A stretch of 64,000 nt of DNA from Golubevia sp. BC0850. Its lineage: Eukaryota > Basidiomycota > Exobasidiomycetes > Golubeviales > Golubeviaceae. Shown here one piece after another: positions 22,719 to 33,449 of the stretch. Both the position numbers and the translations under genes were made by a program. The first letter of the stretch is position 1. Each line of letters opens with the position of its first letter. The DNA is taken from assembly GCA_012976225.1 (NCBI GenBank), contig JAAVVG010000017.1:186001-250000 (forward strand), given 5' to 3'. Under the pieces are notes generated by a model. That model did no database searches, was not told where the DNA came from, and saw only the letters and a program-made list of their open reading frames with translations.

Positions 22719-24564
22719 CTACTTCTTAATCTCCAAACTTTGAGACATCAGTTTGAAGAAGTTCGTGGCCTGTTGTCTCTCGAATCTTATGGTGTACAAG
22801 AGACCAGCCTTCCTCTTACCCTCCTTCAAAGCTGCTATTAGAGCTGCATCACGATCTTCCTCGATTTGAGGTGTATAGATCAGATCCAATCGCGTTGAAG
22901 TTCTGTGGGTACGAGGATCCGTGATCTCTGATTCGGATTCCTCGAGCCAAAATTCGAGATCTGGAAAGAAGGGATGAAGGAAGGTCAGACAAGAAAATTG
23001 GAGATAGAAACCGAGGCTCGAAGTTCCGCCTCTCGATGCTCTTTCTGGAGCGCTAGAATGCTATACTGACCATATGAGTCTTTCTTGGAATAAACCGCAT
23101 AAAATCGTCTGAATCCACTCTTCTCCAGATACACTTCAATCTTAGTGAAGATGATTCCCGTCAAATCAGCATACACGTCTTTAGCAGCCAGAGAGATTTT
23201 ACTTTCCTCCAAGTCTCTCGAGGACAACTGAGAATTTGTGATATCATGAATGGATTTGGAAGCGTTTCTTGGATTGGCTAATTGTTGAAGAGCTTTTGAA
23301 TTCGCGACTTCGACTTGCAGATCCATCTTTGCAGTCTTCAATTCAGAGGCGAGGCGTTTGGCTTTGAAATAAGGCAGTGGAATCCGAGAAGAGACGCGGA
23401 TCAGTATCGAGAATAGGATCCCCTTCAAAGGATGCACGCCTCTTTCAGAAGAGTACTCACCTTGGTCCTCCTTCGCTTTAGCATCTGCGATCGCATCATT
23501 TCTCTCCCTCTCTAGTTGTGCGATCCTCTCCATCACTTGAGGGTCCTCTTGAGCTGAGTGTCCTCGACTCATTCCAGGAGTTGCACTAATTCTAGTCAAA
23601 CTAGAATCTCCCACTCCGCCTTCCTCCAACTTTCTGACCCGTTTCTCAGAGGAGACTACTCTGACTTTGAGAGACGCGATATGATCTTCCAGACCTGCGT
23701 GAAAGAAACGATAGAGGCAAGAATTGAATCTTTTGTTAGTGAGATAGCGGAGGAGAACCCCATCGATGTGGGGGAGGTCGAGGGAGACTCACGTTTCTGA
23801 CGAGTTTCCGAAGCTTTCCTGTACTCGCGAAAATCTCTTTCTGCGTCGGTGTTGCGTAACTCTCGGAGCTCATCGAATTGACCCTGAACTTCAGCAAGTT
23901 CCTGCTTGGTCTGATAGAGCAAGGGGAGAAAAGAGTGGGGGTGTCAGTTCTGAGCTGAAGCCATAGATGAATGCATGCCACGCTCTATCCTCCTGCTCCA
24001 CTCAGCTGATTCTAATGGGTTCCTCATACAATCTCTCTAGTCATTCGAAACAGCGTTCATCGCAACAGCCAGCAGTCTGCCTTATCAATCCTGCAGCATC
24101 TCCTCTCTTGTCCTACTTACAGCTTTGTATTTCTCCTCCAAAATCTCCAATGCTCTTCCATTCCTTCCGGTATCCTCCTCAATATCACTATCTTCCTCAG
24201 TAGTAGTGATGTTTGAATTCTGAGCTTTCCCTCCTGCACTAGAACTTGAACCTTTCAGTGGCTGTTTCCTAGAGGCAGTTGAAGATTTCCCCATCCTTCC
24301 ACTTGAAGCTCTTGGAGTCTCTTGTTCTACATTCTCTTCATCTTCATCTTCATCAACTTGAATTCTTGCCCTTTGATGAGAAGTAGAAGAGGACAACTTG
24401 TGATTCGTTGAAGTGGATGGCTTTCTAACTTTGGGAGCTACAGCTGCTCTGTTGGGCTTGGTGGAACTTGCTTTCGATTTTTTTGGATTGTAGTCTTCAA
24501 GTCCTTCTTCTTCCGATTCAGAGGATGAATTCCTTCGATTGTTTGAGAGCGCGAAGGCTGGCAT
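22719..24564 (-). CDS. Coiled-coil chromosome segregation protein, Csm1/Pcs1-like
   Basis: Probably the fungal monopolin subunit that crosslinks kinetochore microtubule sites. The N-terminal 150 residues are basic and Ser-rich with acidic patches (QVDEDEDEENVEQE). A long coiled coil follows over several exons (QELAEVQGQFDELRELRNT, then MERIAQLERERNDAIADAKA, then AKRLASELKTAKMDLQVEVA). The C-terminal globular part has VYADLTGIIFTKIEVYLEK, which fits the Csm1/Pcs1 domain opening (DLTGL followed by a beta strand). It ends RKAGLLYTIRFERQQATNFF. At least five exons are needed; the last runs from the splice near 22960 to the TAG at 22719. Identification rests on architecture and the DLTG-type motif, so another coiled-coil kinetochore protein cannot be excluded. 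Confidence 0.68.
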
Positions 24565-24830
24565 GAGAAAGAATTGATTTTGTGGATGATGGTGTTAGGA
24601 GGAGGAAGAGACGCGTGAGAGTCACGAGCATAGAAGGAGCTTGATATCGACCCCTAATGATGAATCAGTTCTGAGAACATGCAAGTTTATGATCAAATAG
24701 TGAGAGTCTACATATTAAGGAATCACTAAGAATAGGAGTCGATATCGCGGGTACATTGCTTTCCTTCCCTCCTCCTCGCCCCCCTCTCAATCATTTTCCC
24801 TATCCGCAATTGCCGTTCTCCGCTATAGCC

Positions 24831-27194
24831 CTACAGATCACCCTCAACGGTATCCAGATGAACTCTGACCTCCTTGACCTGGTAGAGAACGAAGAGGAAA
24901 CGAAAGAAAAAATTAGTGCGAGAGCTTTCGAACCGAGTCAGGACCTGCCAAATACTCACCCCTTTCTGACTTCCAGTGATTTCTTTTCTCACGATGCTTT
25001 CGACCAATCTAGCTTCTGCTAGCTGGGTAGCTTGAGGCATCTGAAGGGTCACATCGACGAAAGTAGAGACTCCACTCTTCACAGCTCTAAGGTCTTTCCA
25101 TCCTTTCAGAATGTCTCCCTCGGTGTGCTTGACTCTCTGCAAGGCAGAATCGAAGTCATGTAGCACCGAAGGTTCCACTCCCTTGTCTGAAAGTTCTCCC
25201 AAAGCTCCAATCAGAAGATCTGCTCCTTGCTTTCCTATCAACCCCGCTACTAGCAGACCTCCTAAGGGGTCTAGGACTGGGAATCCTAACCAGGAACCTC
25301 CAATTGCTAGGAAAGTGACTGCTGAAGACAGACTGTCCGATCGATGATGAAGAGCGTTGGCCTGCGACAAAAACGAGAAAAGAGAGGATGCGGTTAGAAC
25401 GAGACGCATACACCTCACCTCTCAAGGAGCAATGCAATTTCAATTTCGGCGTAACTTCACTCACCTCAAGGACGCTCGAGTTCTCCTCTCTGGCGATCTT
25501 GAGAGTTGCGTGGTAGAGCCACTCTTTGATCAGAATACTAGCTAAAGCGAACCACATAGCATTTGGATCTAGAACTCCTCCAGCTTCTCCATGGTCGTGC
25601 TCATGAAGATGAGCTCCAGCATTCGCAATACTTCCAGTGAAACTTCCCAAAGCTTGAATGGCAGCTGGAGCGTGTTGCAAAGTAGGTTGAAGAGCTTCCA
25701 AGAGCAGACCATAAGAGTGAAATCCGATTCCAACAGCACCTGCTACCAAGACCAAAGAGACACCTAGAGATCCCATAGTCTCATATTTACCGTATCCCAT
25801 GGGGTGGGAAGGAGAGGGTGGCTTCTGAGACATCTTCCAGCAGAAGAGCGTGACAACATCTGCGAACATGTCTGATAGGGAATGAGCTGCGTCTGCTAGA
25901 AGCGAGGCACTGTTCAGGTAGACTCCTGCAACTCCTTTGGAAGCACATAGCCCAACGTTCGAGGCCAGTCCTACGAGAGTGATGTTCGACCCTCGATCAC
26001 CTACGAGAAAAGTGTGGGGAGGGGAGGAAGAGGCAGCAGTCGAAGTCAGTCTACAGCCTCACCAGAAGGAACTCTATCTATTCAAGGGGGTTAAAAAATG
26101 GAACTAGAAGTCAAAAGTTCTCTCCTCAATGCCGTTTGAGGATAGGAAACAAAGCTGGACCGCGGTCCTTCCTGGCCCGACTCTTCCACATTTACAATCT
26201 CCTTAGCTGGACGATACATAGCTGCTTCCAGTTACATCTCCGTTCTACTAGCTTCTAAGTTCTCTCCAAGGCCCCAATCCAACTCACCTTTTCCTCTCAA
26301 AGCGGCAAGGAGTTGATCCGCCTCCTCTGCACTCCCTTCGTGATTATGATTATGAGAATGACCACCTAGCCACCCATGAGAATGGCCATCGTGCGAGTGA
26401 CCTTCTTTCTGAGTCTCACTCTTGCCACTGCTGTTCCTCTGCTTGAGTTGCTCTGCAGCTGTTGAAGCGTTGTTAGCTATGCTGGAAGACATTGTGCTGG
26501 AAGATGTGACTGTTTGGTTTTGAGAATGGCTGGCTAGATCAGCGGCAGCAGAACTAGAGTTTGAAGGAGAGGGGTTATCTGAATTGACAAATAAAGAGGC
26601 TTTCTCAGGTAGAGAGGTAGTAGAGCTGCTGGAGGTAGTGGGATGGAAGCTAAAGAGGCTTGCTGGAGCTCTTCTGGATTCTAAACTAGCTTTATAACTT
26701 CTAGGAGAAGGATGATATGAATGGATATAGGATTTTGGATAGACGTAAACCTGATTTGAGGTCTGATTTGAATCGTCTTCGTATCTGATTAATCTTGGAG
26801 CTGTACCTTGGTTAGAAGGAGGAGGTTGAGGACGATTCTGACTTGATTCTTCTGGATTTGAGACGCTCTTGATATGCGATGGCTTTTCTTTCACTAGACG
26901 AAGGTTCTGTTTTGAATTTGGATGATGAGTAGACTTGAACCTTCGAGGGTAAGAAGTGGAAGTAGTGACAATCTTCCTGCTGCTGCTAAGTGACTTCTGT
27001 CGCAGGAAGTGAGTTCTAGTTGAGCTTGAAGAAGAAGACTGAGAGGCGAGAGAAGGTGATGGGGATATAAAAGCTCTTGAAATGGATTGTGGTTTAAAAG
27101 AGACCTTGAGAACCAACATTCGAAAATTGAGGTGGTTGAAAGGAACCCTCGAAGTCTCAAGCTCCCCACTGAACGGCTTGAGCGGTGCGACCAA
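24831..27194 (-). CDS. Mitochondrial CDF metal transporter (Mmt1/Mmt2-like), His-rich
   Basis: Cation diffusion facilitator, probably moving iron or zinc across a mitochondrial membrane. A long Ser/Arg-rich N-terminus (LASQSSSSSSTRTHFL, SYPRRFKSTHHP) resembles a mitochondrial presequence. A histidine-rich segment (HSHDGHSHGWLGGHSHNHNH) precedes the transporter. Core motifs: metal site DAAHSLSDMFADVVTLF, then SHPMGYGKYETMGSLG, a second short His patch HLHEHDHGE, and the second metal site NALHHRSDSLSSAVTFLA. The C-terminal cytoplasmic domain reads GVSTFVDVTLQMP and closes KEVRVHLDTVEGDL at 24831. Introns sit after QKG (donor GTGAGT), before ANALHHRSD and before the first core exon. The family is secure. 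The Mmt type is inferred from the presequence and the HSLSDMFAD signature. Confidence 0.85.
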
Positions 27195-27628
27195 CGGCTT
27201 CTTCTTTCTTCATTCATTCAATGGATGATGCGATGAGTTTGGACAGAAACTGTTGAGATCATAGCCATGAAAGCAAGTTCAGCCGTCAGTAAGTGAAGAC
27301 AGATGGTCGGATTGGGAAGGTGAATATAATATGGACAAAGCACAGAAGAACTGCCGCTTGAAAACAAAAAGCCATGGCTGTCAGAAGAAAGAAGACCGAA
27401 AGTAGAAGACAAAGAGGGTGACGGTGTACACGGAAGGTGACAATGGAATCTGCTTGCAGACTGCGGAGGGAGCGACTCGACTACCAGCGGAGACGAGGTG
27501 GAAAGATGGTCGAGTAAATAGTTAGAAGGAATTGAAGTTAAGTAAGGGTCTCATTTGAGAAGCCAGAATAGAACCTAAGAATTGAACGAAGGTCACATCG
27601 ATGGAACGAACGTGAGAGGTTTCTTCAT
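27195..27628. other. Intergenic between CDF transporter and peptide precursor
   Basis: About 430 bases upstream of the CDF gene and downstream of the peptide precursor gene. No reading frame with family resemblance, RNA gene or repeat was recognised. Confidence 0.4.
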
Positions 27629-28346
27629 TTATTCAGCAGCCTCCTCAGAACGCTTGTAGGCTGGAGAAGCAACTCTCCAATCTTTGGATGGCTTTTCACC
27701 GCGCTTGTAGGCAGGGGAAGCAACTGCAGGATGAAAGTAAACGGGAACTCATGGTCAGTGAAGGGTCAATGCCACTTGCAATTGTCGTTTCCTCGCTTGA
27801 CCGTACTCACCACGCCAATCTTTGGATGGCTTTTCACCACGCTTGTAGGCTGGGGCAGTAACTGCAGGACAGAGGTAAACGAGAAGTATGGTCAGTGAAG
27901 AGTCATTGCCAACTGTCGTTTCCTCGCTTGACCCGTCGACCGTACTCACCACGCCAATCTTTGGATGGCTTCTCACCGCGCTCCTCCTCGACGCGTTTCC
28001 AGGGAGCACCACCGTGAGCTGAGAAAGAAGAGATTTTGCCATGTCAGTAAGTCATCTCCTCCCAGCGCCGCTTTGAGATTGGCTTTGAGATTGGCCCACC
28101 ACAAACTCACCCCCACCCCAATCTTTGGACGGAGCTTCACCTCTTGGCTCCACTTCGTTCTTGAAGAGACAAAGATTGACGGGAAAGAAAGGAAAGGTAT
28201 CAGTTCGAACAGTTTCATTCGTTGGTCGTGCATTGTTTGGGTCTTTCATCGACCGAGAGGAGTTTGAAACTCACTTGCTGGGCGGGGAGGGCAGCAGTGG
28301 AGCCGACCACGAATACAGCAGCGATTAAAGCTAAGTTGAATCTCAT
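27629..28346 (-). CDS. Secreted repeat peptide precursor with Lys-Arg (Kex2-type) sites
   Basis: Not a family I can name. Exons 28275-28346, 28111-28159, 27950-28018, 27811-27861 and 27629-27723 sum to 336 nt (111 residues), all with GTGAGT donors and AG acceptors. Exon 1 encodes only a signal peptide (hydrophobic LALIAAVFVVGSTAA, cleavage near AALPA). The rest is an imperfect repeat. A unit GEKPSKDWR is preceded by PAYKR or a variant: GEAPSKDWG in exon 2, PWKR...GEKPSKDWR in exon 3, APAYKRGEKPSKDWR in exon 4, and SPAYKRGEKPSKDWRVASPAYKR in exon 5. Cutting after KR would release two identical 15-mers, GEKPSKDWRVASPAY, plus one variant. Exons 3-5 begin in the same phase, and introns 3 and 4 are near-copies. 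The arrangement resembles fungal Kex2-processed repeat proteins; function is open (signal, wall or modified peptide). No maturation enzyme lies next to it. Confidence 0.8.
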
Positions 28347-29161
28347 GTTGATGGTTGTTCGAAGATTTAGAGTGAGAAAGAGTCAATTGAAGAGTGAAAG
28401 GAAGATGTTAGATGAGGGAGTTTTCCAAGTTGCAAAGGAGTCCTCTCCCTTTTAAAGCTTTTCGTCAGGTACTGTCTTGGCTCTCTCATCGCGATCGTCG
28501 CTTGTTCCTGAGCAGTGAGCACCCCCCTTCTTCTCTCCTTTTCTGTTTATCCTTTTCCCCTTCCTCCTTTTTTTTTTTTTTTTTTTTTTTTTTGTGATCT
28601 TCGGGAGAAAGAGCATTCTTCTCAGGTGGACCGGAAAGGGGACTGGGTCGTGAGGGGAAACGAACGATTGTTTTCCCAAAGCGGAAACCACGATCCTCCA
28701 ACTGCTCTCTATACCATTTCATCCCATCACTTGGACGCTCGAAACAAGACTTCAAAGTCCAAGTGAAGTGGAAGAATTCGACATGATGATCGTTTTGGCC
28801 AAGTCCCAAGATGACAAGATCTTGATAAGGGAGCCGAAGGACAAGACGGCCCGAACCTTGTTCTCCCGGTATCCCTTCCAATCTTTTACGGTTGAAACGT
28901 TGGATGCGTTGAATCTTCATTTGGGAAGCGAATCGAGGAAGTGTCGATGTGCATCTACGAGCGTCATGTTGACCGAGAACGACACGAGAAGAAGAACCCT
29001 CGAACCTGGTTTCTCTCATCCTCAGACCTCACCATCAACAGACGACTCTCTCCAGCCTAACATTAAACAAAAAACTCATTGATTCACTGAGTTGTAGAGT
29101 ATTTCAATTATCGAAACCCTTCCCTCTTGCCCCTTCTCCTTTGTCCTACCTGTCCTTCTCC
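28347..29161. other. Intergenic with a 26-nt T run
   Basis: About 815 bases between the peptide precursor start and the eIF2B beta stop. It contains an uninterrupted run of 26 T at 28568-28593 flanked by pyrimidine-rich sequence. Open frames on both strands (for example 28768-29082) show no family resemblance, and I do not call them genes. Confidence 0.5.
28451..28458 (-). promoter_or_regulatory. TATA-like box of the peptide precursor gene
   Basis: Read on the minus strand, the sequence is CTTTAAAAGG about 105 bases upstream of the ATG at 28346. The spacing to a start site roughly 30-60 bases downstream is plausible. Position and motif are the only evidence. Confidence 0.4.
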
Positions 29162-31472
29162 CTACAATTCTCCCAAATCCTGTTCAGCATAATTCTCCTT
29201 AATCAATCTATAAACATAACTAGGAGGATGTTCACCGACATTGGTAATGAAAACATCCACCAATTCCGGAGGAATATAATCCAAATTAGGATTCACGATT
29301 TCTAATTCTCCATCTCCATCTCCATCTCCATCATCTCTACCTTCTTCATCAAAAGCCAAAACCTCTCCAGGATTCATTCCATTACCATCCATCGTTGCAT
29401 TTAAATCTCCACCAATCCAAGTCCAATCTGGACAAATCTTATAAACTCCACTTAAAACCACAACTGGAGTTGAATGAGCTTTTGCAGCTTGAGAACAAGT
29501 GATTGAACCAGGAGAAGAGAGTAAACCTCCATTTGCCAAGACTGAATGTGCTGACAATAGGACTTTTGAAACTCGTGGGAGAAGAGCGAAGATTGAGGAA
29601 TCTGGGACTAGGATGACTGAAAGACCTAGAGATGATGAGGATAGGATCGAGGCTGTTAGGTGGCCCGAATAGCTGAGGGAGAAAGCAAGAAGGAAAAATG
29701 CAGAGACAAGGGAGGGAGATCAAGGTCAGAACAAACCAGATGGGAAGGCAAAGCAGGAGATTACAACTCACGAAGGCGCTGTCTCAGCTACTATCACTGT
29801 GAAGTTTCGATCTTTAGCAGCCGCCTTTAGGAAAGCCAATACTGTTTCCGAGTGTCCGAGCGTCAGGATTACCTCTCTGAGAGTGACGGATGAAGAAGTG
29901 GGATGATGAAGGAAGATAGAGAGAATGATCGGTCTTTTACTCTCAGAGTTGAAAGCTCATAATAGCCATCTGGTTTTAAATCGAACGTTTAATCCTAAGA
30001 AAAACAAGAGAATAATCAAGAATAAAGTCTTGAACTCACCCAGAATGAACATGATCCCTAGCATCCTTTGCAATATTTTCCCTAACAGTTTCCAATTCAT
30101 CTATCAATTCTTGAATAGCTTGAATAAGAACCGGTTTCAACTGATGATTGAATTCCAAAGCTTTATTCTTCAACTTTTTTCCCCTTTTCTTCTCCTCCAA
30201 CTCGATTTCAGTTTCCTCTTCCTCATCTTCTGAAAAATCTCCATCGCTTTCACTTTCACTTCCATTTTCATCTTCCTCCATAATATCATCCTCATTGTCT
30301 CCATCTACCACAGTTTTACTATCAGAACTAATGCTAGAAAGTGCAGCCTGACTAAAAAAACCACTACCATCTCTACTCATACTCATACTTGAATCACCTC
30401 TAACTCCAGGAGTATTTTCCCCAGAAACGTTATTACTATTCCCTAAACTACCACCAGGAGTTCTAGAATTATAAGCACTTCCAGCAGCCACTAAATCTGA
30501 AATGCTGAAACTTCCAGATTGAAAAGTTTCAGTTCTATTTGGACCTTTTGGTCTTGAAAGTAGACCATTGAAGGATAAAGATGTATTCCCTCCACCACCA
30601 CCTGGAGTTGAGACAGCAGAAACCGGAGGGGATAGAATTCTAGAAGACAAAGGAGATGAAAATCTAATTCCTGGAGTTGAGAGACCTGATGAGAGACCAC
30701 TTTTGTTTTGAGGAGAGGTGGGAAGGGAGAGATTGACTCCATCTTCTGAGGATTCTAGGAGTAAGGCTTTGGCTTCTTCTCGTAAGAGATGGAGAATTCT
30801 TCGAGTTATGTTCCCTACTGTCTGTTCTATGAATGAGGAGGGAGGGTAAAGTAGGGAGGTTAGGATCGAGTGGAAAGAAGTTGGCAAGCATTCACAGCAC
30901 AGCTCATGTTCCAAGGAGTGGAGCCTTCGACCAGCATCAGATTTCGAGAGTCCTTCTGAATGAGATTTCGGTTCTTATGGCAACCTCGAATGGCCCCTCC
31001 AGGTAGTCTGACATCGCCTCTGCAAAGAAGGGCAGCTCGACAAGGCTCAAAGAATCACCCACCCTTGCTCACTGCAGACCTCTATTTTTGGGATCTTTCA
31101 TATACTGTTTTGACTTTCAATCTCCCATGCCATGCGCATATCTCGACTAGTCCACCTCTTCTACCTTGAAAGTGACAACTGCTTGCAACTTTCTCAGGAT
31201 CTCTCTCCTTCTTCTTGCTCACCTTTTATCTGACCTCTCTGAGCTTCCCTTCCAGCCTCTCTGATGATGTCGACCAATTCATCTAAAGTGTTGAACTTTG
31301 CAGCGCTGACGACATGCCTCAAGCATCTGGCAGTTGCTAAAGCTACATGTTCTGGACCTTGAAGTTTACCTTGTCTCAAAGATCTCGAGAGTTGTGAGAT
31401 GGCTTTTTGTGAGGATTTGTCTTTGACTAAAGTTGGGAATGTTGAAGTTGAAGTCTCAATCCCAGTCGTCAT
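29162..31472 (-). CDS. GCD7: Translation initiation factor eIF2B subunit beta
   Basis: Regulatory subunit of the guanine nucleotide exchange factor for eIF2. The first exon has the helical N-terminal domain (SQLSRSLRQGKLQGPEHVAL, RHVVSAAKFNTLDELVDIIR). A middle part with a long Ser/Gly- and Asp/Glu-rich insertion follows (about 30190-30700, EEDENGSESESDGDFSEDEE). The Rossmann-like C-terminal domain follows: QAIQELIDELETVRENIAKD, then SVLANGGLLSSPGSITCSQA, HSTPVVVLSGVYKICP and the diagnostic end NLDYIPPELVDVFITNVGEH with PSYVYRLIKENYAEQD. The Asp-Gly repeat DGDGDGDGELE near the end is unusual in this position. Several introns break the gene. The start at 31472 is 130 bp from the divergent Mtf2-like gene. 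Confidence 0.92.
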
Positions 31473-31602
31473 GACTTAAATAGGGAGGAGGATGAGAGGA
31501 GTGTGAGTGGGATGCAGACGGAGAGGAGAAGATATTAGAAGGCTCGAGAGAAGTTCCTTCTAATTGCCTCAACAACTCAATCTACTATACTCATTTGAGA
31601 GG

Positions 31603-33134
31603 ATGAATTCTACTAGAGCTTCAAGTTCATTACTTAGGTCAATCTCAATTGGCTCAAAGCAGATAGCAAGCAGTAGTAGTAGCAGGATAACCTGTTCTTC
31701 TATCAGTTCTACCTGTACCTCTACCTCTAATACTCAACTGCGAACTTTCCATCTTTCCTCGATTCAAAACAAGAAGAAATCCAACAAATCCTCAAAGCAA
31801 GTGGCTGAAGAATTGGATGTATCAGAAGATGAAGGGATCTTAGAAGATGATGATTTATTTGGTCCTACTTCTTCAGTAGAAGATTCAGCTTCCTCGAATG
31901 GAACCACTTCTTCAACTTTAGGTCAAACGACAAATTCAAGTGGAAAGGGTCAACCTCCTCTGCCTTTCAGTAAGAGAGCTGAGTTATTGAGCAATATTCG
32001 TAAGTGACTTCTTCACCTGGCTCTTCTTCTTCTTACCTCTGCTCACTCCACTAATCACTTCTTCTATCACGCCTCGGATAGTCTCATGGGAAGCATTGGA
32101 TACTGGTTCAACTCCAAGTACGAGGCATCTTCGTTATGTTCAACAAGCTGCTAGAGAGAGAGATCAATTTGAACAAGTACTACAGCTTTATCAAATCTTT
32201 AAGTCTAGGAAAGGCAATGTTGATCATGCTACTTGCGAAACTTTAGGTGAGTCATCAATCATTCAAGGTGATCTCATTCGGTGTGAGGTAGAGGGTTCTA
32301 TAGGAAGAACGGATCCAAGAGAGTCGGGTCTAGTAGGGGAAAGAAGATTAGGAAGAAAGCTCTTTTTCATCCTGTTCTGATATCTTTGCATTCTCTAATT
32401 CCCATCTTTCAGTTCGAAGGTTGATCTCTGCCAACCTTCCAGAACTAGCTCAAAACTCAATTTTGAATCGAAATGTCTCTGGATTGGAATACAATCTTCA
32501 AACTTTAAGAGCTTTACAAGTGGCTTTCTCTGACAAATTAAGTAGTAGCGAGGAGAGCGTCTTGTTATCTAGTAGTGTCATGCCAGGTGGGGTTAAAGAA
32601 AAAGCTTCAGAAGCTGAAGTCAAAGAAGAAGATCAAGAATCAACCTCAATTCTCCCATCTCCAGAAATCCTAAATGCAAAGTACTCGATCTTAAACCGAA
32701 TGTTATTGTTAATTTCTCTATCAAGAACGTATATCTCTTCATCTTCTAGATTTACTTTGAGTAAAGGTAAGGATGATCCTATTCTAATTGTTACTGCTCT
32801 TTCTGGGTTTATCAATTCTTTCAATTTATCATCCAATGGATTGACTAATTCTGATGATGGAAAGGTAAAAGATCTTTATAGAAGAGCAGATCAGTTATTA
32901 GAAGCTTTGGTCGAAAGTTTGAAAGGTCAATCAGATTTGATTAGTGGGGATAAAAAAAGTAAAGGTGATGGGAAGAAATCAATCAGAAGTTCATCTTTGA
33001 TTCCGAAATCTAAGAATGGATTGGATAGGTTAAAGAAGGATTTGGAGAGTTGTGAGAGGTTTGCGAGGGAGAGAGTGAATGGGGAGGGGGAGAAAGAAGT
33101 GGGGAGGTTAAGAGAGTTTTTGGAGAGGAATTGA
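31603..33134 (+). CDS. Mitochondrial protein, possibly Mtf2-like
   Basis: Exons 31603-31999, 32082-32246 and 32413-33134 sum to 1284 nt (427 residues). The N-terminus is a Ser/Arg-rich presequence (SSLLRSISIGSKQIASS). A Lys-rich then acidic linker follows (KKKSNKSSKQ, EELDVSEDEGILEDDDLFG). The conserved-looking core reads RYVQQAARERDQFEQVLQLY, then ATCETLVRRLISANLPELAQ and LEYNLQTLRALQVAFSDK. These form long amphipathic helices of the kind seen in mitochondrial RNA-linked proteins such as Mtf2. The C-terminus is charged and helical (GLDRLKKDLESCERFARERV). Mitochondrial targeting is inferred from composition. The Mtf2 link is a guess from helix pattern and length. The gene is divergent from eIF2B beta and convergent with RPB4. 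Confidence 0.72.
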
Positions 33135-33449
33135 GAGGTTGGGATCGGAGATGTTGAAGTCGAGAAAGGGTAATAGGCTTGTGGGGAAAAGCAAACTCCT
33201 CAAAGGAAACGAAATCGGTTTCTAGGAGAAAGATGAAAGAGTAGTGAATGAAAGTGCATCTTCGAATCTTTCCAAAAGGTCTTATCAAGGACCCTATTTC
33301 TGTTCTATACCTCGATGCAAAGTAATAGAACAAACAAACGAAAATACTGAGAGAGAAGCCCCCTTTTCTGAAAAAGAAAAATTGCTGGTGGAGAAGATAA
33401 AGTACAGATAGAGAGGAAAAGAGAGGTTTTGAAAGAAACCCAATTGGTT
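33135..33449. other. Short convergent gap
   Basis: About 315 bases between the stop of the Mtf2-like gene and the stop of RPB4. It contains only presumed 3' UTR sequence. Confidence 0.4.

Noticed and set aside
28486-29082. Overlapping long ORFs on both strands near the T run
   Set aside because: No family resemblance. One includes a poly-Lys run translated from the 26-nt T tract.
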